A stretch of 35,385 nucleotides of DNA from Cyclobacteriaceae bacterium (GTDB lineage Bacteria; Bacteroidota; Bacteroidia; Cytophagales; Cyclobacteriaceae). This document shows, in pieces, positions 1-7,769 of this stretch. The notes beneath the pieces are model-generated. The model worked only from the letters and a program-made list of their open reading frames with translations. It was not told the DNA's origin and searched no databases. The DNA is taken from positions 1 through 35,385 of the forward strand of contig JALONI010000058.1 in the NCBI GenBank assembly GCA_025455015.1, read 5' to 3'. Numbering within the stretch: position 1 is the first letter of the stretch; each line of letters starts with the position of its first letter. The position numbers were made by a program, and so were the translations under genes.

Positions 1-624
1 TGGGCTTTCCGAATTTTGGCACGCCTGCCCATGCGGGCACTGTACGAACACGTTCGTCAAAAACATCCGGCAGCTGCTTACTATTCCATCGATTTTGCGG
101 GAGGCGCTGCCGCCACCCTGAACATAGGTGTGTACCCGGAAGCGGACGTTTACTACAACGGCACATACTATTCATTTGATCAGTACAGCGGGGCGCTCGT
201 CAAAGCAGAAGCGTATGCTCAGATGAGCACGGGCGAGAGAGTTCGCGCCATGAACTATGACATCCATGTGGGCAAAATACTTGGGCTGCCCGGCCAGGTG
301 ATGGCGTTCATCGCCAGCTTGGTGGGCTCGTGGCTGCCCATTACCGGTTTTTTGATTTGGCGCGGGCGCAGAACCAAGAAAGATCCTAAACACACCGTGC
401 ATGAGACCTCGCAGATACACGTGTATCAGACCAACATCGCCACCGCGAAGCAAGTGGAAGAGGTGGCCGTCATGCTGCGGCAACACAAGGAAGTTGTTTC
501 GTGGACGGTGGAACCGCACGGCCCCAATCATCTGTTGCGCGTGATTGGCAAGCCGGTGCCCTGCCAGCGCATGGCGGCTCACCTGCGGGCGCGCGGGTTT
601 ACCTGCCTCGAACGGGAACAGTAG
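1..624 (+). CDS. PepSY-associated TM protein, C-terminal part, with an extra HMA-like tail (5' end outside window)
   Basis: The reading frame is open from base 1, so the start lies upstream of the window. The visible part has the typical end of PepSY-associated transmembrane (PiuB-like, iron-regulated) proteins: a periplasmic stretch, then YDIHVGKILGLPGQ, then a membrane segment ending SWLPITGFLIWRGRR at about residues 105-125. These proteins sit in the inner membrane and are usually linked to iron or siderophore uptake. What is odd is a further 70-75 residues after the last helix. They start near IHVYQTNIATAKQ and end with GFTCLEREQ. Their strand-helix-strand pattern resembles small ferredoxin-fold (HMA-like) proteins of Bacteroidetes, but without the metal-binding CxxC. 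The family assignment of the first part is solid; the tail is inference. Confidence 0.8.
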   Translation, partial: WAFRILARLPMRALYEHVRQKHPAAAYYSIDFAGGAAATLNIGVYPEADVYYNGTYYSFDQYSGALVKAEAYAQMSTGERVRAMNYDIHVGKILGLPGQVMAFIASLVGSWLPITGFLIWRGRRTKKDPKHTVHETSQIHVYQTNIATAKQVEEVAVMLRQHKEVVSWTVEPHGPNHLLRVIGKPVPCQRMAAHLRARGFTCLEREQ

Positions 625-662
625 CGTCTGTTTGAGAGAAACAGTATTTTAGCTTAGGTTGC

Positions 663-670
663 TATCTTTG
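663..670 (+). promoter_or_regulatory. Probable -7 promoter element of the DUF1801-like gene
   Basis: TATCTTTG matches the Bacteroidetes -7 consensus TAnnTTTG exactly. It ends only four bases before the ATG at 675, so the transcript would have a very short leader or none. I did not find a well-spaced -33 TTTG, so support is from one box only. Confidence 0.4.
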
Positions 671-674
671 GGCC

Positions 675-1067
675 ATGCGATCGCCCGCGGTAGATAACCT
701 TTTGTTTGACTGGCCGGAAGAAAGGCGTTTGACAGCCGAAGTCTTGCGCGAGATCATTTTTGCTCAAGTAAAAGGTGTGCAAGAGCAAATGAAGTGGGGA
801 TGTCCGTTTTATAGTAAGGATGGCATGCTTTGCTACATCAATTTTGATCGAAAACTAAAAAAAGTGGTGTTGGCGCTGGTGGAAGGGTTTCTGATGGAAG
901 ACAAATACCATCAACTGATAGGTGATACGCAAAACATTAAAAAGCTGGTGTTCGAGTCACCGGATACCATCAACGAAAGGCAGATCGCGTATTACCTCAA
1001 ACAAGGCATGCAGATCAACCAGGCGAAGACCAGAAATTTTGTGTCCATCCATAAAAAACGGAGGTAG
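675..1067 (+). CDS. DUF1801 (YdhG-like) domain protein
   Basis: A 130-residue soluble protein with the features of the DUF1801/YdhG-like family: an N-terminal helix, then a central segment MKWGCPFYSKDGMLCYIN, then alternating strands and a basic C-terminus. In this family the Trp-rich core around KWGxPxY is the most conserved part; the biochemical role is not established. It ends 57 bp before the convergent M28 peptidase gene. It is AT-richer than its neighbours. The ATG at 675 follows a consensus -7 box closely, which supports this start and a separate transcript. Confidence 0.7.
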   Translation: MRSPAVDNLLFDWPEERRLTAEVLREIIFAQVKGVQEQMKWGCPFYSKDGMLCYINFDRKLKKVVLALVEGFLMEDKYHQLIGDTQNIKKLVFESPDTINERQIAYYLKQGMQINQAKTRNFVSIHKKRR

Positions 1068-1124
1068 TCTGCTTAGCTCTTGCACAGCCGTTTGACGCGC
1101 GTAGCCTTGTTTTTGAAATGGCGT

Positions 1125-3218
1125 TTAGCGGGCGGCCAGTGTTACCTTTTTCATCTCTTCGCTCAGCCGCGTCATGGCAGCCAGGTATTTTTCCTCCCAT
1201 GCGTTGAGGCGGGCAGATGAACGGAGGCTTACTTCATAGTGAAACGCGGGCAGCATCCAGGAGGCATAGCCGCTGTACGGATCGGTGGAGGCATACAAGG
1301 ACCGATACCATTTGCCATACGGCATGCCGTCTGCGTCAATCCACGCGCGCTCAAGTTTTAGCAACTGCTGATTTATCTGTTTGCGTTTAGCCACGTCCGT
1401 GGTTTGGTTGACAAACCGGGCCAGCGCGGCATCCGCTGCCTCGCCCGTCAGCCGCAGCTCATCGGCTGCCTTCAGCAAGCGTTCAAAGGAAAAATCGCTG
1501 GCATAGGCGCCCTGCTTTTGCAGGTTCTCCAAATGCACGCGTACGTCTTGTCCGTAACGCGCCAGTTGGTAGGGAAGTGCATCGGCATTCGCCAATCGCA
1601 ACCCCATCACGCCAAATACTTGCTCCACCATGGGCCCCATGGTGAATGAGGGGTCAACAAAACGTTCGTAGAAGGCGAAGTTGTCGTTGTTGCTGTGATA
1701 CAACGTGGGGCCTCCCGTGCCCCCGCTCCACGAAGGGATACCCACGTGCATGTAAAACGCGATGTGGTCGGAACCGCCACCCAAATTTCCCACGCTGGGC
1801 TCCGTGCTACCGCGGCTGCCTGCCAGCCACACCTGGTAGAGCGACTTGGCCGAGTCAGGATACGTGACAGCCTTGCTGGCCTCCAATAGAAGTTCTTTCA
1901 ACGTGGGGCTGGCCGAGCCGCCAAAACTTCGGCCACTGACGGCTGCATCGGCATTGAAGTAGGCCACGCCTTTGGCATTCAGTTCCTCGCGAAATTGTTC
2001 CACCCACTCGGTGGATCCGATGACCCCAAATTCTTCGGCATCCCAATGGGCGATCTTAATGGTACGCTTGGGTTTAACGCCTGCTTGCGCAAGTTTTCCC
2101 AGTGATTCGCTCAGCGACAAAAGCATAGCCGTGCCGCTGTTGGGGTCACAGGCACCAAAGTTCCAGGCATCGTAATGGCAGCCTGCCACGATCCACTCAT
2201 CGGGAAACTCGCTGCCCATTAGCGTGCCCACCACGTTGTAGCATCGCTGCAATTTTTTTTCCTGCTTCACCATGACGCGCACGGTCAGGCCCCTGCCGCC
2301 TTCCAGCCGATACGTAAAGGGCAGGCCGCCTTGCCAACCTGCCGGCACCGGTTTGCCTTTCATTTGTGCAAAAATTTCTTTCGCGGAACCATACGGCAAT
2401 GGCAATACGGGTATCGTGTGGAAGGCCACGTCAGACGGATTTTTTCGGACGATTTTCTTTTTGCCGTCCGTGGGCAGGGCGGGTTCAAAAGGGGTGAGCG
2501 GATCGCCCGTGAAATCCAGCGTGAGCAACGAGCCGCGCTGGATGGTGCTTTCATCGGGCTGGGGCCCTTCGGGATACACCAATCCCTTGGTATAGCCATT
2601 GTCGGCCGGGTCGGTGTAGATGATGAGCGCAGCGGCCCCCGCTGCCTGGGCATACTTGGCTTTGTAGCCGCGGAAGTTTCCGCCATAGCGGGCAATGACC
2701 ACTTTGCCTTTGCACGATACATTGAGTGCGGCCAGCTTTTCAAAGTCTTCTTTGCGGCCGTAGTTCGCATAGACCACTTCGGCTGTTACATCGCCCGAGC
2801 CGGAGTAGGCATTCCACCCCGGCCCCAAGTCGGGGTGAGCGCTAAAGCGGTCTTCTGCGTAGATGTTTTCCATGTTGTTCAATGGCATCCGCTGGGGCAG
2901 CACCATCTCGGCCTTGACTTCGCCCGGGCCCACGGGCAGGTACAGATCGTAGGGGTAGAGGTCCACCTGCATGCCCGCTTGACGCATCACACTGGCCAGG
3001 TAGTCGCGCACGCGCTCGTTGGCTGGCGTGCCCGCCACGTGCGGTTCTTTCGTCAGGTTGATCAAGTGATTTTTGAACCGTTCGCTGCTTGGGTAGGAGA
3101 GAAACAGCTTTTCTGCCTCGGCTTGCCGCGCGGCCGAGGGCGCACTAAAGCCGCGCGGCTGCGCAGCCAGAAAAAACGATACCCCACTGCAGAGGACGAA
3201 GATGAGCGACTGTTTCAT
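1125..3218 (-). CDS. Secreted M28 family zinc peptidase, glutamate carboxypeptidase II-like
   Basis: A 697-residue protein with an N-terminal signal peptide (about 1-19, ending FFLAAQ), then the three-domain layout of glutamate carboxypeptidase II/transferrin-receptor relatives: peptidase domain interrupted by a protease-associated (PA) domain (about 110-320) and a C-terminal helical dimerisation domain (about 580-690). The two-zinc site is complete by comparison with the family: His348 in GCHYDAW, Asp358 in ACDPNSG, Glu395-Glu396 in WDAEEFG, Asp424 in FNADAAVSG and His508 in TLYHSNND. It should cleave C-terminal residues from peptides outside the cytoplasm. Length is normal for the family. 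It stands alone on the minus strand, divergent from the metal operon. The fine substrate cannot be told from sequence. Confidence 0.92.
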   Translation of the reverse strand: MKQSLIFVLCSGVSFFLAAQPRGFSAPSAARQAEAEKLFLSYPSSERFKNHLINLTKEPHVAGTPANERVRDYLASVMRQAGMQVDLYPYDLYLPVGPGEVKAEMVLPQRMPLNNMENIYAEDRFSAHPDLGPGWNAYSGSGDVTAEVVYANYGRKEDFEKLAALNVSCKGKVVIARYGGNFRGYKAKYAQAAGAAALIIYTDPADNGYTKGLVYPEGPQPDESTIQRGSLLTLDFTGDPLTPFEPALPTDGKKKIVRKNPSDVAFHTIPVLPLPYGSAKEIFAQMKGKPVPAGWQGGLPFTYRLEGGRGLTVRVMVKQEKKLQRCYNVVGTLMGSEFPDEWIVAGCHYDAWNFGACDPNSGTAMLLSLSESLGKLAQAGVKPKRTIKIAHWDAEEFGVIGSTEWVEQFREELNAKGVAYFNADAAVSGRSFGGSASPTLKELLLEASKAVTYPDSAKSLYQVWLAGSRGSTEPSVGNLGGGSDHIAFYMHVGIPSWSGGTGGPTLYHSNNDNFAFYERFVDPSFTMGPMVEQVFGVMGLRLANADALPYQLARYGQDVRVHLENLQKQGAYASDFSFERLLKAADELRLTGEAADAALARFVNQTTDVAKRKQINQQLLKLERAWIDADGMPYGKWYRSLYASTDPYSGYASWMLPAFHYEVSLRSSARLNAWEEKYLAAMTRLSEEMKKVTLAAR

Positions 3219-3243
3219 GGCTTGGTTGAGCGTGTTTTATGCC

Positions 3244-3272
3244 TAAAAATACGCGGGGCGTAGGGTTTCCAA
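3244..3272 (-). promoter_or_regulatory. Possible promoter of the M28 peptidase gene
   Basis: On the minus strand a TTG (3270-3272) is followed after 18 bases by TATTTTTA (3244-3251), seven of eight consensus positions of the Bacteroidetes -7 box. It lies 25 bases upstream of the ATG at 3218. Spacing is acceptable but the -7 box lacks the final G. Confidence 0.35.
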
Positions 3273-3317
3273 CCACCGACTGTCAAAAAAGTATTTTGAT
3301 ATAAGCCCGTTGTTTTG

Positions 3318-3348
3318 TTTGCAAAAACCAGGCGGAGCTTTATATTTG
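3318..3348 (+). promoter_or_regulatory. Sigma-A type promoter of the putative zinc operon
   Basis: TTTG (3318-3321), 19 bases, then TATATTTG (3341-3348): a full match to the Bacteroidetes -33/-7 consensus with the best spacing. It points at the three-gene operon starting at 3451. Transcription would begin near 3354-3356, inside the palindrome at 3347-3361. Confidence 0.62.
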
Positions 3349-3361
3349 CAACATTGTTGCA
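3347..3361. promoter_or_regulatory. Perfect 7-1-7 palindrome, likely operator (Fur/Zur-type candidate)
   Basis: TGCAACA-T-TGTTGCA is a perfect inverted repeat of 15 bp with a single central base. It begins on the last two bases of the -7 box and covers the expected transcription start, where a bound repressor would block initiation. The 7-1-7 geometry is that used by Fur-family regulators such as Zur. The downstream genes (His-rich lipoprotein and CobW-type metallochaperone) make zinc the best guess. The palindrome and its position are seen directly; the identity of the regulator is inference. I found no second copy in the window. Confidence 0.5.
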
Positions 3362-3450
3362 TAAATGATCTTGAAGGGCTGGCGGGTATGCTTTAAGGTT
3401 TGGGAGATTCTTTTGGTACTGCCCCCAGCCCTTTATTTATTGACTCGAAA

Positions 3451-3897
3451 ATGATGGGACGCTTGCTGACGGTAATTTTTTTGGCCTTTTTTTCGTGGGG
3501 GTGGACGACCCAAGACTCCGTGGGCGAAGAGGGCTGGGATACCTTGGCGCGGGTGCCGTTTCATTCCAAGTTTTTCAAAGAGCACAACGAATACTTTTTG
3601 GTGCCCACCTTTCATTCCGGCATCCGCGCACGCGAGGGGAAGGAAATCACGTTGAAGGGACACTTCATGCCATTTGATTTGCCCGACAAGTCAATCATCC
3701 TGTCTAAATACCCGTATGCCGCCTGTTTTTTTTGTGGCGGGGCCGGGCCCGAATCGGTAGCGGAGGTCGTCTTTGCCTCGAAGCCCCCACGGTTCAAGGC
3801 TGATCAAATCATTACGGTGAAAGGCAAATTGAAGTTGAACGACAACGATGTCAGCCATCTCAATTTTATTTTGACCGAAGCAGAATTAATCAAGTAA
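3451..3897 (+). CDS. Secreted OB-fold-like protein with a CxxC motif, first gene of the metal operon
   Basis: Start chosen at the double ATG at 3451, which gives a clean signal peptide (about 1-20, MMGRLLTVIFLAFFSWGW); the frame is open further upstream but with only a TTG start and no signal sequence. The mature protein of about 125 residues looks like an all-beta, OB-fold-like domain similar to DUF3299: strands around EITLKGHFMPF, then KYPYAACFFCGGAGPES (Cys92 and Cys95), then ITVKGKLKLN. The CxxC followed by GGAGPES could bind a metal. It is the first gene after the palindromic operator and lies 20 bp before the His-rich lipoprotein gene, so it probably shares its metal-linked role. Function is not known; the DUF3299 link is tentative. 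Confidence 0.7.
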   Translation: MMGRLLTVIFLAFFSWGWTTQDSVGEEGWDTLARVPFHSKFFKEHNEYFLVPTFHSGIRAREGKEITLKGHFMPFDLPDKSIILSKYPYAACFFCGGAGPESVAEVVFASKPPRFKADQIITVKGKLKLNDNDVSHLNFILTEAELIK

Positions 3898-3917
3898 CTA
3901 CGTAACGACTTCGTACC

Positions 3918-4319
3918 ATGAACATCCGTCACCTATTCCTGCTGCCGTTGCTTTGGCTGGCTGCCTGCGGGGGAAGTAAAGAAAACCCGATGATGAAAGA
4001 AGCCGCGGCCATCCACAACGAGGCGGTGGCCCTGGCCGCCACGCTCGAAGAGCGCATCCACGCGCTGCAAGCCGACACTACGGCCGGTGTCTCTCCCGAT
4101 TCCATTGCTGCGTGGAATGCGGCCATCAAACTGTGGGAGAGCGACCTGGTGGAAGTGCCCGGCAATGAAGATCATCACCACCACGATCATGGCGAAGGCG
4201 AACACCACGACCATCACCATCACGAAGCACCGCCTAACGTAACGCCCGAAGAGATGCTCACCATTCAGAAAGAACTAAAGGCGCGCCTCGAAGCCATTGC
4301 CCAGCGCATCCCCCGCTAA
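3918..4319 (+). CDS. His-rich lipoprotein, probable periplasmic zinc binder
   Basis: A 133-residue lipoprotein: signal peptide with lipobox LAAC and Cys17 as the lipidated residue. Helical segments flank a cluster of 11 histidines in 17 residues (about 86-102) mixed with Asp and Glu. Such stretches bind zinc, copper or nickel loosely and are common in proteins that feed metal to transporters or buffer it in the periplasm. The gene sits 20 bp after the CxxC protein and 9 bp before the CobW-type GTPase, so all three are very probably one transcript. I do not recognise a named family. Zinc is inferred from the neighbouring GTPase and the operator, not from this sequence alone. Confidence 0.75.
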   Translation: MNIRHLFLLPLLWLAACGGSKENPMMKEAAAIHNEAVALAATLEERIHALQADTTAGVSPDSIAAWNAAIKLWESDLVEVPGNEDHHHHDHGEGEHHDHHHHEAPPNVTPEEMLTIQKELKARLEAIAQRIPR

Positions 4320-4328
4320 CCTCCCGTC

Positions 4329-5531
4329 ATGCTCTCGCTCACCAAAAAGAAGTTGCCCGTCACCGTGCTCAGTGGTTTTTTGGGTGCCGGCAAAACCACG
4401 CTGCTCAACCACGTGCTCAACAACCGCGAGGGACTGCGTGTGGCCGTGATCGTGAACGATATGAGCGAAGTGAATATTGATGCCCGGTTGGTGGAGAGCG
4501 GGGTAAGGCTGTCGCGCACAGAGGAGAAGTTGGTGGAGATGAGCAATGGCTGCATCTGCTGCACGTTGCGCGAAGACCTGATCCGCGAAGTGGAAGTATT
4601 GGCCAAGCAAAACAAGTTTGACTATCTGCTGATCGAGAGTACGGGCATCTCCGAACCCATTCCGGTGGCGCAAACATTTAGCTTTGCCACAGGCGAAGAA
4701 TTGTTGGACTTGACGCGGATGACACGGTTGGATACGATGGTGACGGTGGTAGATGCTTTTAACTTTTTCAACGACTTTGGCAGTGCCGATACGCTGCTGG
4801 CACGAAAGCTGACCGATGACAACGAGGATCAACGCACGATCGTTAATTTATTGACCGAGCAGGTTGAGTTTGCCAACATCATCGTGTTGAATAAGACTGA
4901 TTTGGTTTCGGCCGAGCAGTTGAAGGTACTAACGGGCGTGTTGATGAAGTTGAACCCGGATGCCCGACTGATCGAGTCGTCTTTTGGTCACATACCGCCC
5001 AAGGCCATCTTGAATACCAAATTGTTTGACTACGAGAAGGCGCAACAGGCGGCCGGATGGATCAAAGAGTTGAATAACATTCATACACCCGAAACGGAGG
5101 AGTACGGCATTTCTTCGTTTGTGTTCCGCGACTACCGGCCCTTTCACCCCCAGCGGCTGTGGGATTTTGTGCAGGAGTGGCCCGGCAACATTGTGCGAAG
5201 CAAGGGGATTTTCTGGTTGGCCTCGCGGCCCAACGAGGTGTTGCTGTGGAGCCAGGCGGGCGGCTCCACCCGGGCCGAGCAGTACGGCCGCTGGTGGGCT
5301 TCGGTGCCGCTGCGCGACCGGGCCAACAGCCAGGCATACCTTGACAATCAAGACTTCATCATGAAGAAGTGGGATAAGCAATGGGGCGATCGCCTCCATG
5401 AGTTGGTCATCATCGGGCAGCAACTTGATCGTGAAAAGGTGACCCAACAACTGCGCGCCTGCCAATTAACCGATGCGGAGGTGGAGCAGTTTCAAAAAGG
5501 CTACACCTTTACCGACACGTGGCCGATTTGA
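4329..5531 (+). CDS. CobW/ZagA-type G3E GTPase (zinc metallochaperone)
   Basis: A 400-residue cytoplasmic P-loop GTPase of the COG0523 group. Visible motifs: Walker [10 protein letters not shown] (16-24), the metal-binding CxCC motif NGCICCTL (Cys75, Cys77, Cys78), ESTGISEP (103-110), VVDAFNF (about 140-146) and the base-recognition NKTD (188-191). The CobW C-terminal domain occupies about 258-395. Family members deliver Zn2+ (or cobalt) to client enzymes in a GTP-dependent way and are often made under zinc starvation through Zur. Being third in an operon with a His-rich lipoprotein, behind a palindromic operator, fits a zinc-allocation role. No cobalamin genes are nearby, which argues against a B12 role. 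The gene ends 7 bp before the end of the convergent DUF6691 gene. Confidence 0.9.
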   Translation: MLSLTKKKLPVTVLSGFLGAGKTTLLNHVLNNREGLRVAVIVNDMSEVNIDARLVESGVRLSRTEEKLVEMSNGCICCTLREDLIREVEVLAKQNKFDYLLIESTGISEPIPVAQTFSFATGEELLDLTRMTRLDTMVTVVDAFNFFNDFGSADTLLARKLTDDNEDQRTIVNLLTEQVEFANIIVLNKTDLVSAEQLKVLTGVLMKLNPDARLIESSFGHIPPKAILNTKLFDYEKAQQAAGWIKELNNIHTPETEEYGISSFVFRDYRPFHPQRLWDFVQEWPGNIVRSKGIFWLASRPNEVLLWSQAGGSTRAEQYGRWWASVPLRDRANSQAYLDNQDFIMKKWDKQWGDRLHELVIIGQQLDREKVTQQLRACQLTDAEVEQFQKGYTFTDTWPI

Positions 5532-5538
5532 GGAATCT

Positions 5539-6015
5539 CTAATGCGGCAACCGATGGCGCCAGGCACCGTAGCAGTACGTGCCCGCCAGCGCACTGAGCA
5601 ACACCAGCACGGCCGCCCCGAAGCCCAGGCCGACCTGCGCAAAAATAGGGCCGGGGCATGCGCCTGTCAGGGCCCAGCCCACGCCAAACAACAGTCCCCC
5701 GATGGGCACTCCCCGGTGAAACGGTTTTTTCGTGATCGTGATTGGTTCACCCGTCAGTGTTTTCATGCGCGATTGACGCAGCAGCCACGTGGTGAGCGCA
5801 CCCGTGACCACAGCCGAGCCAATGACTCCGTACATGTGGAACGACTGGAAGCGGAACATTTCCTGAATGCGGTACCACGAAATCACCTCGGCTTTGATGA
5901 GCACGATGCCAAAGAAAAAACCCACCAACAGGTACTTTGCCAGGGCCGCGGGGCGGGGCGTGTGGTGGGCGGTTGGCTGTTGGGTGGCGGTTGCGGAAGA
6001 AGGCGTAGCGATCAT
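5539..6015 (-). CDS. DUF6691 / YeeE-YedE-like membrane protein, second half
   Basis: The start at 6015 is set by the ATGA overlap (6012-6015) with the stop of the preceding YeeE gene. The product has 158 residues with about four membrane segments. The key motif [11 protein letters not shown] (Cys120) matches the conserved cysteine motif that lines the substrate path of YeeE-type thiosulfate transporters. Full-length YeeE holds two such halves; here they are separate genes that probably assemble in the inner membrane. Expected cargo is a reduced sulfur compound such as thiosulfate. A longer reading with the same stop exists but would run back over the upstream gene, so it is not used. Confidence 0.85.
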   Translation of the reverse strand: MIATPSSATATQQPTAHHTPRPAALAKYLLVGFFFGIVLIKAEVISWYRIQEMFRFQSFHMYGVIGSAVVTGALTTWLLRQSRMKTLTGEPITITKKPFHRGVPIGGLLFGVGWALTGACPGPIFAQVGLGFGAAVLVLLSALAGTYCYGAWRHRLPH

Positions 6016-6560
6016 AAACGAAGAAGGTAAGGAAGAAGAACGTTGGCACTCAAAATGCCTCCGGCCATGAAGGCGAGGGTGGCTACCAGCGAAGGCCATT
6101 GCAGGGTGCTGAGGCCGTTGATGGCGTGACCGGACGTGCAACCACCGGCATAGCGTGTACCAAAGCCTACCAAGAAACCGCCCACGACCAAGATCAGGAA
6201 GCCGCGCAGCGTGGTGGCCGATGACCACGAAAACAATTCGTGAGGCAGAAGAGCTGACTGCGGGGTGATGCCATAGCCCGCCAATTCATGGACTAATGCC
6301 GGCTGCACCACCACCGCCTCGGTGGGCAGCATCGACAAAAAAGTACCGCTCAAGACCATCCCCGCCACGAACGCCAAATTCCAGCGCTCCGCCTTCCAGT
6401 CATAGCGGAAAAAGGAAAGGCGTGTGGGCACAAGGGCCGCGCACAGGTGGCGCAGGTTGGAGGATAGCCCAAAGGGCTTATTGCCGAGCAGGAGTAACAA
6501 AGGCACCGTGAGGCCAATGAGCGGCCCCGCGATGTACCAAGGCCAGGGTTTGGATAGCAT
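6012..6560 (-). CDS. YeeE/YedE family membrane protein, first half
   Basis: A 182-residue inner-membrane protein with about five hydrophobic segments. The signature [14 protein letters not shown] (132-145, Cys141) is the conserved cysteine loop of YeeE/YedE proteins, which pass thiosulfate or related sulfur species by cysteine relay. Its stop overlaps the DUF6691 start by 4 bp, so translation is coupled. It begins 15 bp after the unknown lipoprotein gene, so it is probably the third gene of a four-gene minus-strand operon led by an amino acid permease. The two half-proteins commonly occur side by side in Bacteroidetes. Confidence 0.87.
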   Translation of the reverse strand: MLSKPWPWYIAGPLIGLTVPLLLLLGNKPFGLSSNLRHLCAALVPTRLSFFRYDWKAERWNLAFVAGMVLSGTFLSMLPTEAVVVQPALVHELAGYGITPQSALLPHELFSWSSATTLRGFLILVVGGFLVGFGTRYAGGCTSGHAINGLSTLQWPSLVATLAFMAGGILSANVLLPYLLRL

Positions 6561-6575
6561 GCAAGTAGCGTTGAG

Positions 6576-7769
6576 TCAATACGTTCGGGTTAACAACTGA
6601 TAATTCTGTTTGTTGCTGCCCCAGTGGTAGCCCAGTGAAAAGGGCAGGGGCAAGCGAGGTCCTGCCCGGTAGGCCGAGTCCAGGTCTTTCTGATGTTTGT
6701 CTTCGCTGAAGTCTTTTACCGGCCGGGTGTATTCGCCATACAGCCTCACCTGCCAGGCTGTGTCGTGCTTCACCCACCGGTAAGGAATGCCGGTGTCGTC
6801 CTGAAAAATAGAGGCACTTTGTTGCAGCAGCATCTGGCGGATGTCAGCAAAGCTGCTCAGGTGCATGAGGTAAGAAGCCGACTTGACAAACGTATTGTAC
6901 GAGCCCCGTTGTTGTAAAAAGCGCAAGAACTCCGGCCGTTCTTTTAGCCCCTGGTTGGAAATACTGATGCTGAAATAGTACACGGTTTTTACCGCTTGGC
7001 TTTCGCGATGGCGGAGCACAAACTTGACCCCCGGGGTCTTTTGCCAGTGGAGCTTTCGGGCCTCCATGGGCACAGCCGCGCCCGCGCTGTCTACGGTGAT
7101 GAACTCGCGCGTCACTACTTCAAAGCCCGCCCGTTCCATAAAAAAGTAAAGCGGTGGCAATACACCTTTGATGATCTTCAAGTCCTTTTTCATGTGCGTG
7201 GTGATGAAGTAGCTTTTGTGGAAGATGTCGCGCAGCGACCGCCCCAGGCTATCCAAAAACTTATCGCGATCAACCACCGACAGGGTATCGAGCGGAGGGA
7301 TTTCCGTCACCGGCTCCAAAGCCGCCAACACATACTCGGGGGCATCGGGGTACAGGTAGTAGGCATGCAGGAAGTCCGGACCGGAGAAAGGGTAAAACAC
7401 GGGCAAGGTGGCCACATGCGTGTGCGAAAAGACAGAATCCTGCCACTGGCTTATCTTTTTTAACCGGGTTTCATGCATCGTCTCCCAGCTCTCGTCCATC
7501 GACTTTCGAAAGTCGATCCAATAGCTGTCGGCTTGAAGGCGGCTATAGGCGTTGGAATCCAGTTGTGGGAGCCCGGCTATGAAACGGGCCATTTGGTCCA
7601 GGGCCGTGTCTTTGGGCACGATCACGTCCGGAGCCGACATCAGGGAGTCGCGGGGGAGAATGGCCGTGTCGGCTTGGGCCAGACGGTCGGCAGGCAGAGG
7701 CATTTCGGGTGGGCGCGGAGGGGTGCAGGCAGCCACCGCGACAGCCACCGCCAGAAACGTACGCTTCAT
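6576..7769 (-). CDS. Conserved lipoprotein of unknown function
   Basis: A 397-residue lipoprotein: [15 protein letters not shown], with Cys15 as the lipidated residue, followed by a Pro/Asp-rich linker of about 40 residues and then a mixed alpha/beta body with many aromatic residues and no motif that I recognise. Its ATG overlaps the stop of the upstream amino acid permease by 4 bp (ATGA, 7766-7769), and the YeeE gene follows after 15 bp, so it lies in the middle of a transport operon. That suggests a surface or periplasmic role linked to uptake, but there is no direct sign of substrate binding or enzymatic activity. Length and a continuous frame argue for a real gene. Confidence 0.72.
   Translation of the reverse strand: MKRTFLAVAVAVAACTPPRPPEMPLPADRLAQADTAILPRDSLMSAPDVIVPKDTALDQMARFIAGLPQLDSNAYSRLQADSYWIDFRKSMDESWETMHETRLKKISQWQDSVFSHTHVATLPVFYPFSGPDFLHAYYLYPDAPEYVLAALEPVTEIPPLDTLSVVDRDKFLDSLGRSLRDIFHKSYFITTHMKKDLKIIKGVLPPLYFFMERAGFEVVTREFITVDSAGAAVPMEARKLHWQKTPGVKFVLRHRESQAVKTVYYFSISISNQGLKERPEFLRFLQQRGSYNTFVKSASYLMHLSSFADIRQMLLQQSASIFQDDTGIPYRWVKHDTAWQVRLYGEYTRPVKDFSEDKHQKDLDSAYRAGPRLPLPFSLGYHWGSNKQNYQLLTRTY

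Noticed and set aside
2331-3263. A 310-codon open frame on the plus strand
   Set aside because: It lies fully opposite the M28 peptidase gene, whose motifs are complete. Long antisense frames are expected in GC-rich coding DNA, and the translation has no recognisable domain.
5473-6030. Plus-strand frame after the CobW-type GTPase gene
   Set aside because: It is opposite the DUF6691 gene and its composition (Arg, Gln and His-rich) is typical of an antisense frame.
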